A stretch of DNA of 64,000 nt, from the NCBI GenBank assembly GCA_025174535.1, contig JALBUN010000034.1, forward strand, positions 1-64,000, given 5' to 3'. How positions within the stretch are numbered: position 1 is the first letter of the stretch; each line of letters starts with the position of its first letter. Shown here one piece after another: positions 54,655-64,000 of this stretch. Made by a program: the position numbers and the translations under genes. Origin of the DNA: Cantharellus purpuraceus. Lineage: Eukaryota; Basidiomycota; Agaricomycetes; Cantharellales; Hydnaceae. The notes under the pieces were generated by a model, which was given only the letters and a program-made list of their open reading frames with translations, made no database searches and was not told the DNA's origin.

Positions 54655-55181
54655 TGTTACGCACTAGGTCCGATTGGGGGTTGGAGATTGGGTTGGAGTT
54701 CAGGTCGGAGGTTGGGTCAGAGTTGGAGCACGTCGTGGGGGTCAGGATGGACTTGGCTTCAGCTTATGTGCTGCACCCTCACTAATACCGGTGTCCGAGA
54801 TTTCAGAGACAGAGTATGACTTAGAGAGTTAGGATCGGACTTAGGAACTAGGTGTGATTCAATATTCAAACTGGGGAATGAAGTCCCCAGTCGGGCAACT
54901 TAAATACATATTTTGAAATCTAATAATAATTACTCCGGTGATGGGTCTCCGAGGCCGATGGCCTCGCATGAGTATGTCCGAGTCCGATGGGGATGGATGT
55001 CCAGATTCCTATGGTGATGCTGATGCATCAATTGGAACCGGAGATGGATGGGCGGAATCAGCAGTGACGATCAGACAGGGAGATGGAGACGGTGGTTTCC
55101 AAATGGAGTATAGATTTCATATGCGTGGGGATCTGAGTGGATCGGACGGGGATCTGGACGTTAATGAATATAGTCATAACA
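54655..55181 (-). repeat. 5' LTR2 of copy 2
   Basis: 527 bp, TGTTACGCAC...GTCATAACA as read on the plus strand. The internal sequence next to it (minus strand from 54654) does not begin with the usual TGG of a tRNA 3' end, so the primer is unclear. Confidence 0.93.
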
Positions 55182-55186
55182 TGTCA

Positions 55187-56316
55187 ATAGGATCAATTGT
55201 GTCCAATTGATCCAGGATACCTTGGCCTTCTAAGGTCAATGGTGCTGACTGCTCCCTGTGATGGGGAATGTCTTCTTGAGGTACCCATTGGGTATCTCGC
55301 TGCTCATGGCAGGTGTCTCCTGAGAGACCCACTGCTTGTACACACTGATAACTGTTCAGTGTGTTTTGTGACTGTTGATTTAGATTGACGGTGACATTGA
55401 GCTCCTGTTGAGGCCACTGCTCTCTAAAGAGTTGGCCTAGCTCTTGTTCTGCATGTTTAGCCTTCTGTTTGAGGGCTGACCTGTGTTTGCGAGAAGCCTC
55501 AGCTTCTCACTGTTTCCATAGCTCAATCTCTTGATTGAGCTCCATTGATCTAGATTGGGGGGTTCCTCCTCAACCTGTATCGGTAATCTTTGCTTTACAG
55601 GGATTACTGGATCTCTGATTCCCTCCATTGGGGGAATCTCATTTCTTCTATCCAACCAATCACTCGGTTGGACTCTCTTGCTCTGGGGAGGTCTAGACTC
55701 TCTGGATTCAGATTCTTGATGAGAAATTTGATTGTTGGTGATGTGACTTGTATCACTCAGAGCTTTCTTGGAGTGATTATATCATTGTTCCCAGCTCTGT
55801 GATCTGCTGTCCCATATTGGTGGCAGCATGTTCTGCTATAGCAGCCATCTTGGCTGCCTGAGCACTAGCATCATTAATGCTCTTCATCTCATGCTGATTG
55901 CACATGAGTTGCTCAGTCAATCTTGTGATTGATGGGTGGGTTTCATGCCGCTCCATGCTGCATGATGCCCTGGTGGAAGTATTGCTACTTCTACTTGTGC
56001 TCATCTCTTGAGCACATTCCTTCTCTTTAGGAATGTTGAAGGCAGTTAATGACTGTCTCCTCCTTTCTTTTCTTATCAAAGAACCACTCAATGAGGGGTT
56101 CTTGTATGACAGACAATCTATTGTATGATCATCTGTGTGGTCTCACAACTGTGATGACTCTCTCCTAGAGTCTCCTTTATGAGAAGCACCTAGGACTTCT
56201 CTAGGATCTAGCTCCCCTTCATGGGACCTTCTACTGCTGGCTATGTGCCACCATTCATCGTTTATGATGTCCTGGGTGCTGCCAGTACAACTCATTCTGC
56301 TTTGAGTCATCATTAT
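55187..56316 (-). pseudogene. element Z gag, N-terminal part
   Basis: Minus-strand coding from an ATG near 56316, through an Arg/Ser-rich acidic region and a long helical segment rich in Gln, Ala and Glu (56091-55780), to 55187, where it joins the Gag core at 45064 across the LTR2 element. TGA interruptions are at expected Arg or Gln positions. Perfect hairpins at 55190-55213, 55340-55364 and 55520-55541, and many shorter ones, lie within it. Confidence 0.65.
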
Positions 56317-56842
56317 GACGACTTCTTTTCTTCTACTAACTAAGTTAGTCTACTAGTTGCTCACTTGTGTGAGCAACTGGGGGGGTTGGTATATGTCTGT
56401 ACACCAGCAACAGCCAGTTTTCTAGCACTGGCTAGAAAACTTCAATAAAGAGGAAGAATCAACTGATTCTTCCCATGGAAGTTCAAAAATGTATAAGATT
56501 GGACTTGGTTCAGAACTCAACCAAAATAAATTGGTTGTGCTATGTGCAACAGTGGTGTGGTAAAATCTAAGTTACTCTAACTACATGTGGACCCACATGT
56601 ATACTTGGGTCCACCAATTATATAATAACTGTCTATATGCACCCCATGGGCACATATAGCTATCAAGAAGCAGCATTCCTTAAAGGAATGCTGTAGATAC
56701 AAATACAAGGATATATATATATAATATTTTACCACAAGTAAGTACCTAGGGTACTTACAAGCAGATACTCCATTAGTTCCCACTTCTGCTCTGAAGCCAG
56801 CTGAGGCATTTTTCTCTGCAGAAACATTGGCCATTCTGTTAG
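56317..56842. other. hairpin-dense non-coding segment upstream of Z gag
   Basis: No open frame. Contains successive perfect stem-loops at 56355-56378, 56416-56441, 56452-56473, 56587-56614, 56671-56693 and 56738-56758 (stems 9-11 bp). Possibly the leader of element Z. Confidence 0.6.
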
Positions 56843-57433
56843 ATGCTCAACAGAAAGCCTATTCTGCTGGAGTTGAGGCTGCAAAAAACCTATTCGAAAC
56901 AAAACACCTCAATTCCATCACAAATTTGTGATGAGAAGCCTGATAGAGGTTTTAATAAAGGACCCTACAGAAGCTATGCTACATCAAAGCAGATTATGTG
57001 GCCATTACAGAACCACAGGCCCCTGAAGGACCATGTAGAACTAGGGATGGAACATCTTCCTCCTCCTTTGGGGAAGCAAGGACCTTCTAAGCATTTTAGA
57101 TCTTGGTCTAAAAGTGAGCATGAAGAAATCACTGAGTTTATAGAATGACTCATGGATAGATTTAAAAATTGCTTTCTAGAGAAGGTGAATGTGGACAAAG
57201 ATGGTATACCTATAGATGGTCCTGGAGCTGCAACATCTGACCAGGCTGTCACAGGCCCATCTACAGTGAATCATCACAAGGACATAACTGCAATTGGACA
57301 TGGTGACATATCAGAAGATTACAGTGAAAATAAAGACATGTCCACTCATGTGACTCCAAATGAACATGTTGATGACATTGATATAGATGATGCAGAGCTT
57401 CTTGGAGATGCCATGGAACCATTGACCTACTGA
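56843..57433 (+). pseudogene. unrecognised ORF, about 196 codons with one TGA
   Basis: Plus-strand frame from 56843 to 57433 with a single in-frame TGA at 57146-57148. The N-terminal half is basic (Lys/Arg/Pro/Ser). The C-terminal 60 residues are strongly acidic (Asp/Glu/His), with runs such as Asp-Asp-Ile-Asp-Ile-Asp-Asp. It diverges from Z gag. No domain recognised. It could be an accessory ORF of Z's neighbour, or chance. Confidence 0.4.
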
Positions 57434-57496
57434 ACACAATGAGTACACACTCCTATGTAGTGTGGGAGGGCAGGTGTAATGGTCATCACATGAGGT

Positions 57497-58876
57497 TGTT
57501 ATGTCTCAGCTATATCTCATGACTTCATTCAAGTGAAGCTGACTCTTTTGTATAATAAATCTTAAGCTACCATAAATAAGTTTCTTTTTGTTCTATTATC
57601 TTTTTATTTCTAGTACTATTGAACTCCTAAATAGATAATTTGGATAATATAAGTAGTGAGTTGTTATGACTATATTAATTAACGTCCAGATCCCCGTTCG
57701 ATCCACTCAGATCCCCACGCATATGAAATCTATACTCTATTTGGAAACCGCCCTACCTGTCCGATTGTCACCACCGATTCTGCCCATCCGTCTCCAGTTC
57801 CGATTGATGCATCAGCATCACCATAGGAACCTGGACATCCGTCCCCATCGGACTCGGACATACTCATGTAAGGCCATTGGCCTCGGAGACCCATCACTGG
57901 AGTAATTATTATTAGATTTCAAAATATGTATTTAAGTTGCCTGACTGGGGACTTCATTCCTTAGTTTGAATATTGAATCATGCCTAGTTCCTAAGTCCGA
58001 TCCTAACTCTCTAAGTCGTACTCCGTCTCCAAAACCTTGGACACCAGTATTAGTGAAGGTGCAGCACATAAGCTGAAGCCAAGTCTGTTCCAACCCCCAC
58101 GACGTGCTCTGACTCCAACCCAACCTCCGACCTGACCTCCGACCCAATCTCCAACCCCCAATTGGACCTAGTGCATAACATGAGTAAAGGAGAGAGAGAG
58201 GGCTAACTTTGAATCTACTTGCATTATCTCACTCATATTACATTGGACATTGCAATCTCAAAGTTCTTGTGTGTTGCAGTTATCTCACAAATTCAGTGAC
58301 CTCACACTAGGTTGCCCTTCCAGATATCCTCCAGCCTATATTGACACCTTGATGTGAGTCCAAGATCTCAGACATAGGTATATGTTGTAAGCTTCTTCCT
58401 TGCGCTGTGCTTTGACTTATGTGTATGAAGATAGGAAGCTTTAGATAATGTGGGTTTGTTTGTTCTTAGAGTCTTTGCCTGAGCTAGCTGACTTTGCATA
58501 CTCAAAGTGGGGAAAACTGTTCTTCTATCTATCTTGTACATCCATTTTATATCTAGCTAATGATCATCTTATCTAATTATGTGGAACTAAGAGATCCAAT
58601 AGACGTGTGTGTGAAATATGAAGTGTGGGAGTGGTGTGAAACTGGAACACAAAAGAAGAATAGTGGTTTGTGGAACAGTGGAATGTGGACATAATGTGGA
58701 ACATAGTGTAACAACATCGTGGGATGGTGTTCAGCTGGATCTCTTCCTAAGGAGCAATGCTCCGTTACAATGTGAGGGTGCAGCACATGCAGTAAGCTGC
58801 AGCCAAGTCTGATCCAACCATGCACAACCCCTGCTCCAACCCCAAAGCTCTGACCCAATAGACTCAGTGCATAACA
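57497..58876 (+). repeat. LTR2-like diverged LTR (tentative), containing LTR2 (e)
   Basis: The right end (58773-58876) has the shared LTR2/LTR8 block and a GTGCATAACA terminus. The left end is tentatively TGTTATGTCTC at 57497. Flanks GAGGT and AAACT do not match, so the boundaries, especially the left one, are uncertain. Confidence 0.4.
57662..58180 (+). repeat. solo LTR2 (e)
   Basis: 519 bp, TGTTATGACTATATTA...GTGCATAACA, perfect TSD TGAGT (57657-57661, 58181-58185). Confidence 0.93.
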
Positions 58877-59370
58877 AAACTAGCTATTGCCCTCCCCCCC
58901 TTTATTTACATTCACTTTTTTTGTCCCTTAGGCTGTGCCGGCAGTGCAAGAATAAGAGAAGAATAAACCCCTTATACAGATTACTTTCCTGCCGGTGACG
59001 ACTTGTGGAGTCTCCCTACAAAGACAAGTGACGAGGTGTCGATGAGGCGGCAGCGAGATCTCGCAACGTGGAGATGCCTGAGAAATGTCCTTGGCAATGC
59101 CTTGGGCGCTGACAATGTAAATGCGTGGAATATCTGTCCTATAAACTGGTTAGTTTCCGTTAGGGCAGCTTGAAATTGACGCTTGTCGAGCAGATGCTCT
59201 CGACCCGTGGCGTTGTGACACATTCATGTAGTCGAAGACTGCCGTCGCACCATATACCCATATACATATAATGTCGAACCCATCCGACGAGCCCTGGGCT
59301 GACGCTTGGGCGATACATCTGGAGATTTCTTTCTTGTACCTTTGCGCTCCTGGGACTAGTAGCAATATGC
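58877..59370 (-). other. low-copy sequence with a short ORF (58981-59223)
   Basis: An 80-codon minus-strand ORF (59223-58981) has an Arg/His/Leu-rich composition and no recognisable motif. It might be an exon of a host gene or chance. No LTR signature is seen from here to the right end of the window. Confidence 0.3.
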
Positions 59371-59393
59371 AAAAAAAAAAAAAAAAAAAAAAA
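59371..59393 (+). other. A23 homopolymer
   Basis: Run of 23 adenines in GC-richer sequence. It could be the tail of a retroposed RNA, but I see no flanking duplication. Confidence 0.5.
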
Positions 59394-62182
59394 CGCTCAA
59401 AAAGATGCGAGGGCCGCGGCGGATCTAGGGCATTCGGTATATGGCAAACTATTACGTAGCCGTAGCCGGGCGCACTGACGAGTGGCGCAATCACTGGGGT
59501 TGCTGACCAGAGTGACGTGACGTGTCGAATATATGTTCACTCCAACCGCTACGATTGAAACACCAGACCGCCTGAGCCGTTACAAAAAAGGTAGTCATGT
59601 AAAGGTGAGTGAAGGCTCGGAGGGGAATATTTCACCATATAACCGCTGCCATGCGGTGCCAGTGTGCCCGGTCCCATGTTTGGGTGCCGCGGGGAACTCT
59701 TTAGCGTCGACAATATAGCTCCACGGTGATTTTGACGGGACCCTCCTAACACTAATGGGTGGAGAATGCAAGCCCTTCTAGCCCCAACCACTCTATTCGC
59801 AGGTAGGCGACGTCAAAACCACACAGTCAAATGGCGGCATGCCAAATACATTCTAGCCCCGCGATTCCTCCCCGTGCTCCCATTCGCTCCCCAGGGGATG
59901 TGCCCACGACATCGCTAAAAGGTACACGAATCATATTGTGCCATCAGTGCATCAGTGCCCTGGTCAGATGCCCAACACAGCGCGTGTATCAATCCTGCAA
60001 CTCACAAGGCTACCTGCTCTAAATTATCAAGTGGATCCAGATCACGCCTAGTCCCACCGTCCGCTCTGTCCCGGACTCGGTCCGACGACTAGCGAATCGC
60101 ACCTTTAGAAGTTAATGGGGAAAGCGGAGACAATGTGGGAAGACCAAAAATTCAATAGGTCCTAGGCGGTGACGACATTTCATGAAATCCGTCCGATTTA
60201 TTTTATTTGAATGCAAAGACAAGAAGCAGCAAGGAGTAAAGGGGATATAAAAAGAAACATTGTGAGAATGTTCATTCTCAAACACCGTGAATTCTTCTGG
60301 CAGACGCCATGCGGGTTGCACTGACATCAGCGGAGAGACTCGCCTGCATGGGAGCGTGGTGAAATTTGCCAGCCACGCGGACACCCGAGCGCTAACGTGG
60401 TAATGACCCACGAATAGTCCATGGTAAGCGCTCTTGCACGGTAGTACGGATACGGCAGCGCGAGTGATGACGGTTCAGAAGTAAGTGCCACTTTTCAGAA
60501 TACAATGGGCACCAAGTGCACTCGTAGAAAGGAGAAGCAGCAGCTCGGGATGAGAAGATTCGAGCCACGGATATTTATTACCGGAATTATTTTGCGCTGG
60601 AGGGACTCACACTCCACACTCTAGGTGCAAAGCGTCAGGGAAGGCAGGAGCAGCACGCCAAAGGAGTTGAGTTTGAAAGTCGAGACGACGGAAGCTTCTC
60701 AGATGCAGACATTGACTACCCTTAATGGGCCACGGCCACGTCGTTGCATTTTCAGAAATGGGGTTTACCTGGGTGGTCTGGAGACCGCGAAAGCCACGGA
60801 GAAGCTCGATCCTCATGGATCCCCAAGGCACCCCACATGTACACATGCCACGATTCGGCAGGGTAGAGGGGGCACCAGGGACAGGGAGACACTGGCAGGA
60901 CTTGAAAGCCCTGAACGGAGCCGCTCCGACAGGTTCATTATGTATCGTAGCACCACGGTTGACTTTCCTCAAATACGTTGTGACTCCATTGTCCATCTAC
61001 GCCCTCGAGTCGTGGGGGCGATTAACAAAACCGTAATGCTGGACAAGGCAGACCGAGGGGAGGGGATGATGACACTACGAGGTATCCCTGGCGGTATCAA
61101 ACCCCTCTAGGTGCGTGGGTCGTACCCAGTCCTCGGGATGGTGACCGTAACCACGGGAGGATCCGTACAGAGGTCGGAAGACAAGAGGTCGAGGGCCCCT
61201 CCGAGGCGGAATATGTAGGAAGCGCACAAGGTGCCATGATGACACGCCTCAATCTCGATGGGCACGTATGACAGTGGTCATTGCTGTTGTTCGTTCCGAG
61301 TTACCGGGGGGTTTCCCAATAACTCAGAGGCGTGTGCAAGTGTGAGGGGGAAGCGTCAAAGTGTGTACCGAGCGCGCGGGTATTGGCGGGTGTCGACTCT
61401 GAGTGAATTTGGGCTTGATCACCACGTATGCATGACATAGGGGGGAAGAGGGGTCCCATAGGAGCATCGTCGCGCTCGCAGATGCGGTCTGCGCATGACC
61501 GGAATGTCGGGACAGACACCGAGACCGCGGGTCAAAGGGTCCTGTGTGGGTGTCACAGTACGCATGAGAGGAGCGGATTGGCTGGCCACTTTGGGGGCGC
61601 CAATGCGCACGCGGGTACGCGGGTACGGGCGTCATGCTCGCTCTGGCTGCACGATCATTAATGGTGGATGGCGCTGGGAGACCCTACCCAATGGAGCGCT
61701 TCCCTAGGGTTCAGCCTGAAGTCCCGGGTGAGTCAGAGTTTAGAGAGCCATAGGATGCCGCTATATCCTGCGCAAGCCCCGCCTCTTACGTGTAGGAGCA
61801 GAAAGACGGGGACGGGAGTGTGAGGACGTGTGTGAGGGGGTGGAGTGGTACGTATTGATGCGGCACGCGGGGTATTTTGTTGTCCGAGCCCTGAAGTGAT
61901 TCTTGGCGTGACTTGGGGGGCGCAGAAGGCAGGTGTGATGTGTGTCTTGGGATGAATGGGATGATTGCAGCCATCCAAAGTCGGGATAGTGGTGGGTGAC
62001 GTCAGCGCGGGTGTATCGGGAGAGCCAGGCACGGGTGAACACCGCCAACGCCCGCGCGAAGCAGGAGCGAGACCCGCACTCCGCTCGGCACGGGATACCA
62101 AGCTTCGGAGCTGCAGCTGTCCTGGTCGCACGGAACGCCCGCCATGCTTCCGATCTGCCCGGACGTCTCGCCCTCTCCCATG
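59394..62182. other. 2.8 kb without a supportable gene
   Basis: GC-richer, apparently single-copy DNA. Open frames on both strands (for example 60625-61110 plus and 60607-60996 minus) overlap each other, lack motifs and have Arg/Pro/Ser/Gly-rich composition expected by chance at this GC content. It probably contains the upstream region of the monooxygenase gene. Confidence 0.5.
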
Positions 62183-62189
62183 TATATAA
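62183..62189 (+). promoter_or_regulatory. TATA box of the monooxygenase gene
   Basis: TATATAA 38 bp before the ATG at 62227, followed by a CT-rich stretch (about 62206-62226), a common fungal core-promoter arrangement. Confidence 0.65.
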
Positions 62190-62226
62190 CCCTCGCCCCG
62201 GTCACCTTCTTTCTTCTGTCCTCTTC

Positions 62227-64000
62227 ATGCCCCCTCTCCGTGTCGCCGTCGTGTGAGTTGCCTCCCGTTCCTGCCCATCTTCGTCTCTAAACCCCCCGCC
62301 AGCGGAGGCGGCATCGCAGGCCTGTGTCTCGCCGCCACCCTCGTCCAGCTCAACTCCGCCACCGCCACTGCCACCGCCACACCCACCTCCGACCCTGCCT
62401 CCGACCCTGATACCCCCATCATCCACGTCGATATTTACGAAGCCGCACACGACTCCCTCGAAGTCGGCGCCGGGCTCACGCTCTGGGGCCGCGTCTGCGA
62501 GGTCCTCCGCTTCATGGGCCTCGAGGACGCCTGTGTCCAAGGGTCCGTCGTCGTCGCCAGCTCCCGCGGCGGCGGTACCAGTACGTCACCTCCCCAGTGT
62601 CGTCTTTCCTTTCCATTTTCTTTGCTTTCCACCCTTGTTGTGTGGGGTCGCCTGGGTGTTCTGGGTGTTCGCCCCCCGCCTATCACGATGGCTGGGCGTG
62701 GGCGTGGGCGTGGATGGGCGTGTCGTGTGGCACATACGCCAATCCTCGGTGGCACCCCAGCTCCACCCGTTCGATGCGCCGCTTCAATTCTCAGCTATAT
62801 TGGATCTAGCGCGACCGCTGATCACCGCACATGATTTCGTAATCGCGCCCGAGACACGCGCCCCTTGCCGATCACCCATTCCGTCCCACCCCTGATCGTC
62901 ATTAGTTTGCCTCCGATGCCATGACTTCAATTAGACAACTTTAATTTATTCTATTTTCGCTATTCATCTGCCCTCTGACTAACCGAGCACTGACCCTGCT
63001 TCCCCCCCACCCACAGCGGACGGCTTCAAACTCCGTGGATTCAGAGACGACACGGATTATGGAAAACTGCCCTTTCGCGGTACGTGACCTGCGTCATCAA
63101 ATAGTAGTTGTACTGTATGCTCATTGAGGACGCGGGTGTATTATCAGACGCATGGTCCCTCCACCGGACAGACCTCGTCGCCATCCTCGCGCGTATCGTC
63201 CGGACACCGTCTGCACAGGCGAACGCACAGGCGCATGGCGCTCAGATACACTTTCGCAAGCGCCTCGTGGCTTTCCATGACCCTGCCGACCGTGATACTA
63301 ACCGTGATACCAACACCGAGACCACCTCCGCCTCTGTCTCCAGCGCACCAGCACTAACTCTGGCACCGGCACCGGGCCCCATCACACTCACCTTTGCAGA
63401 CAACACCACCGCTACGTGCGACGTCCTCGTGGGCGCTGACGGGCTGCGCTCTATCGTGCGCGCGCAGCTCATGACGCCGCAACAGCAACGGCGGCCACAC
63501 TCGGACTTGCACGTGCACTCGGACTCGGACTCGGAGGCCCCAGCGACGCGTCGAGCCGGGTCGTCTGACGTCGATGTTAATGCTAGTGGTGCTGGTGCCG
63601 GGTTTGGCTCTGGGTCCGAGTCCAGCTCCAGCTCGGGTACTAGTTCCGGGTCCGGGTCCAGCTCCGACTCCTGGTCTAGCTCCGGCGCCCTTGCCAGCGC
63701 CCCCGCCAATGCCGACGCCGATACTGATGGTACCGCGAAACCCCATCAAAGCAACCCCGGCCCCTCCTCCACGGGATCTCTGGCATCCCACATTCACCCC
63801 CGGTGGACGGGCACGATCGCCTACCGCGCGCTTGTGTCGTCTGCTGAGCTGCAGGCGCGGGATCCGGAGCATGATATGTTGAAGGGGGGTGCTGTTGTGA
63901 GTGCCACCGGTTTTTTCTAGTTTTTTGTTTGCTTTGTTTTATTTTTATCTAATTTCTTAAAGAGGGGGGGAGGAATGACCCACACCCCTCATATGTGTTG
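62227..64000 (+). CDS. FAD-dependent monooxygenase (salicylate hydroxylase-like), 3' end outside window
   Basis: Proposed exons are 62227-62252, 62303-62580, 63017-63079 and 63148-63896, with GT-AG introns of 50, 436 and 68 nt. Phases match, giving 372 codons before a GTGAGT donor at 63897, beyond which the gene continues. Residues 10-15 form the Gly-X-Gly-X-X-Gly FAD dinucleotide site. Ala-Gly-Leu-Thr-Leu-Trp near residue 75 and the Cys-Asp-Val-Leu-Val-Gly-Ala-Asp-Gly motif near residues 213-221 are typical of class A flavoprotein hydroxylases, which use NAD(P)H and O2 to hydroxylate aromatic or related substrates. A Trp-Thr-Gly-Thr-Ile-Ala-Tyr-Arg segment follows a Ser/Gly-rich insertion of about 100 residues (63505-63780) that the family does not normally have. 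The second intron is unusually long. The substrate cannot be told from sequence. Confidence 0.82.

Larger units (their letters stand above)
45065..55181 (-). mobile_element. LTR2 chromovirus copy 2, full length
   Basis: 10117-bp element with both LTRs (45065-45589 and 54655-55181) and perfect TSD TGTCA (45060-45064, 55182-55186). It is inserted in the gag of element Z. gag-pol is on the minus strand, and an accessory gene lies on the plus strand between the chromodomain and the 3' LTR. It contains a solo LTR1b and a MITE, both in the accessory gene. Decayed, but less so than copy 1. Confidence 0.94.

Noticed and set aside
54640..54656. tRNA-derived primer-binding site next to the 5' LTR2
   Set aside because: The sequence has a TTCGAAC resemblance to a T-loop complement but does not start with TGG, and copy 1 differs. 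The evidence is too weak.
59371..59393. SINE or processed pseudogene ending in A23
   Set aside because: No flanking duplication, no tRNA-like or pol III box sequence, and no second copy in the window.
60607..61110. 161- and 129-codon overlapping ORFs on opposite strands
   Set aside because: Chance open frames in GC-rich DNA. No motif, no plausible introns or promoter, and neither strand is favoured.

Overview
The window looks like a transposon-dense chromosome segment from a fungus, most likely a basidiomycete. The evidence is short (44-68 nt) GT-AG introns in the two host-like genes, several Ty3/Gypsy chromoviruses with chromodomains, a Ty1/Copia element, and CpG-to-TpG decay in the older elements. 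I saw no rRNA, tRNA or CRISPR. About 90% of the sequence is nested LTR retrotransposons and solo LTRs. I resolved their boundaries mainly from TG...CA termini and 5-bp target-site duplications (TSDs).

Layout. (1) 1-13544: right-hand part of a Ty3/Gypsy chromovirus (called X here; LTR family 'LTR1'), with gag, protease, RT, RNase H, integrase, chromodomain, an extra ORF and its 3' LTR. It is broken by two inverted solo LTR1s with an inversion between them, a MITE, and solo LTRs of families LTR2, LTR3 and LTR8. (2) 13545-16485: an LTR8 remnant and an apparently intact three-exon host gene on the minus strand. (3) 16486-19420: the 5' half of a Ty1/Copia element containing a MITE. (4) 19421-~35570: copy 1 of a second chromovirus (LTR2 family), decayed, hit by three solo LTR3s and by a complete, very young third chromovirus (26111-32524, LTR4 family), and lacking its 3' end. 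(5) ~35571-57661: fragments of an unusual host element ('Z'), with gag on the minus strand and saturated with perfect hairpins. It is interrupted by a nest of solo LTRs (36066-41701), two MITEs, a solo LTR7 and the full-length copy 2 of the LTR2 chromovirus (45065-55181). (6) 57662-58876: LTR2 and LTR2-like LTRs. (7) 58877-62226: non-repetitive, GC-richer sequence with no convincing gene. (8) 62227 to beyond the end: a multi-exon FAD-dependent monooxygenase with a TATA promoter.

Three things stand out. The LTR2 chromovirus carries, antisense to gag-pol between the chromodomain and the 3' LTR, an accessory gene encoding a Glu/Arg coiled coil plus a Zn2Cys6-like cysteine cluster, with its own TATA box. 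Element Z is built almost continuously of perfect short stem-loops, including inside its gag gene. Two solo LTRs at 209-1643 and 4006-5440 have exchanged TSDs, which records an LTR-LTR inversion. A 565-bp MITE family with 3-bp TSDs occurs five times. The names LTR1-LTR8, X, Z and MITE are labels for this window only.
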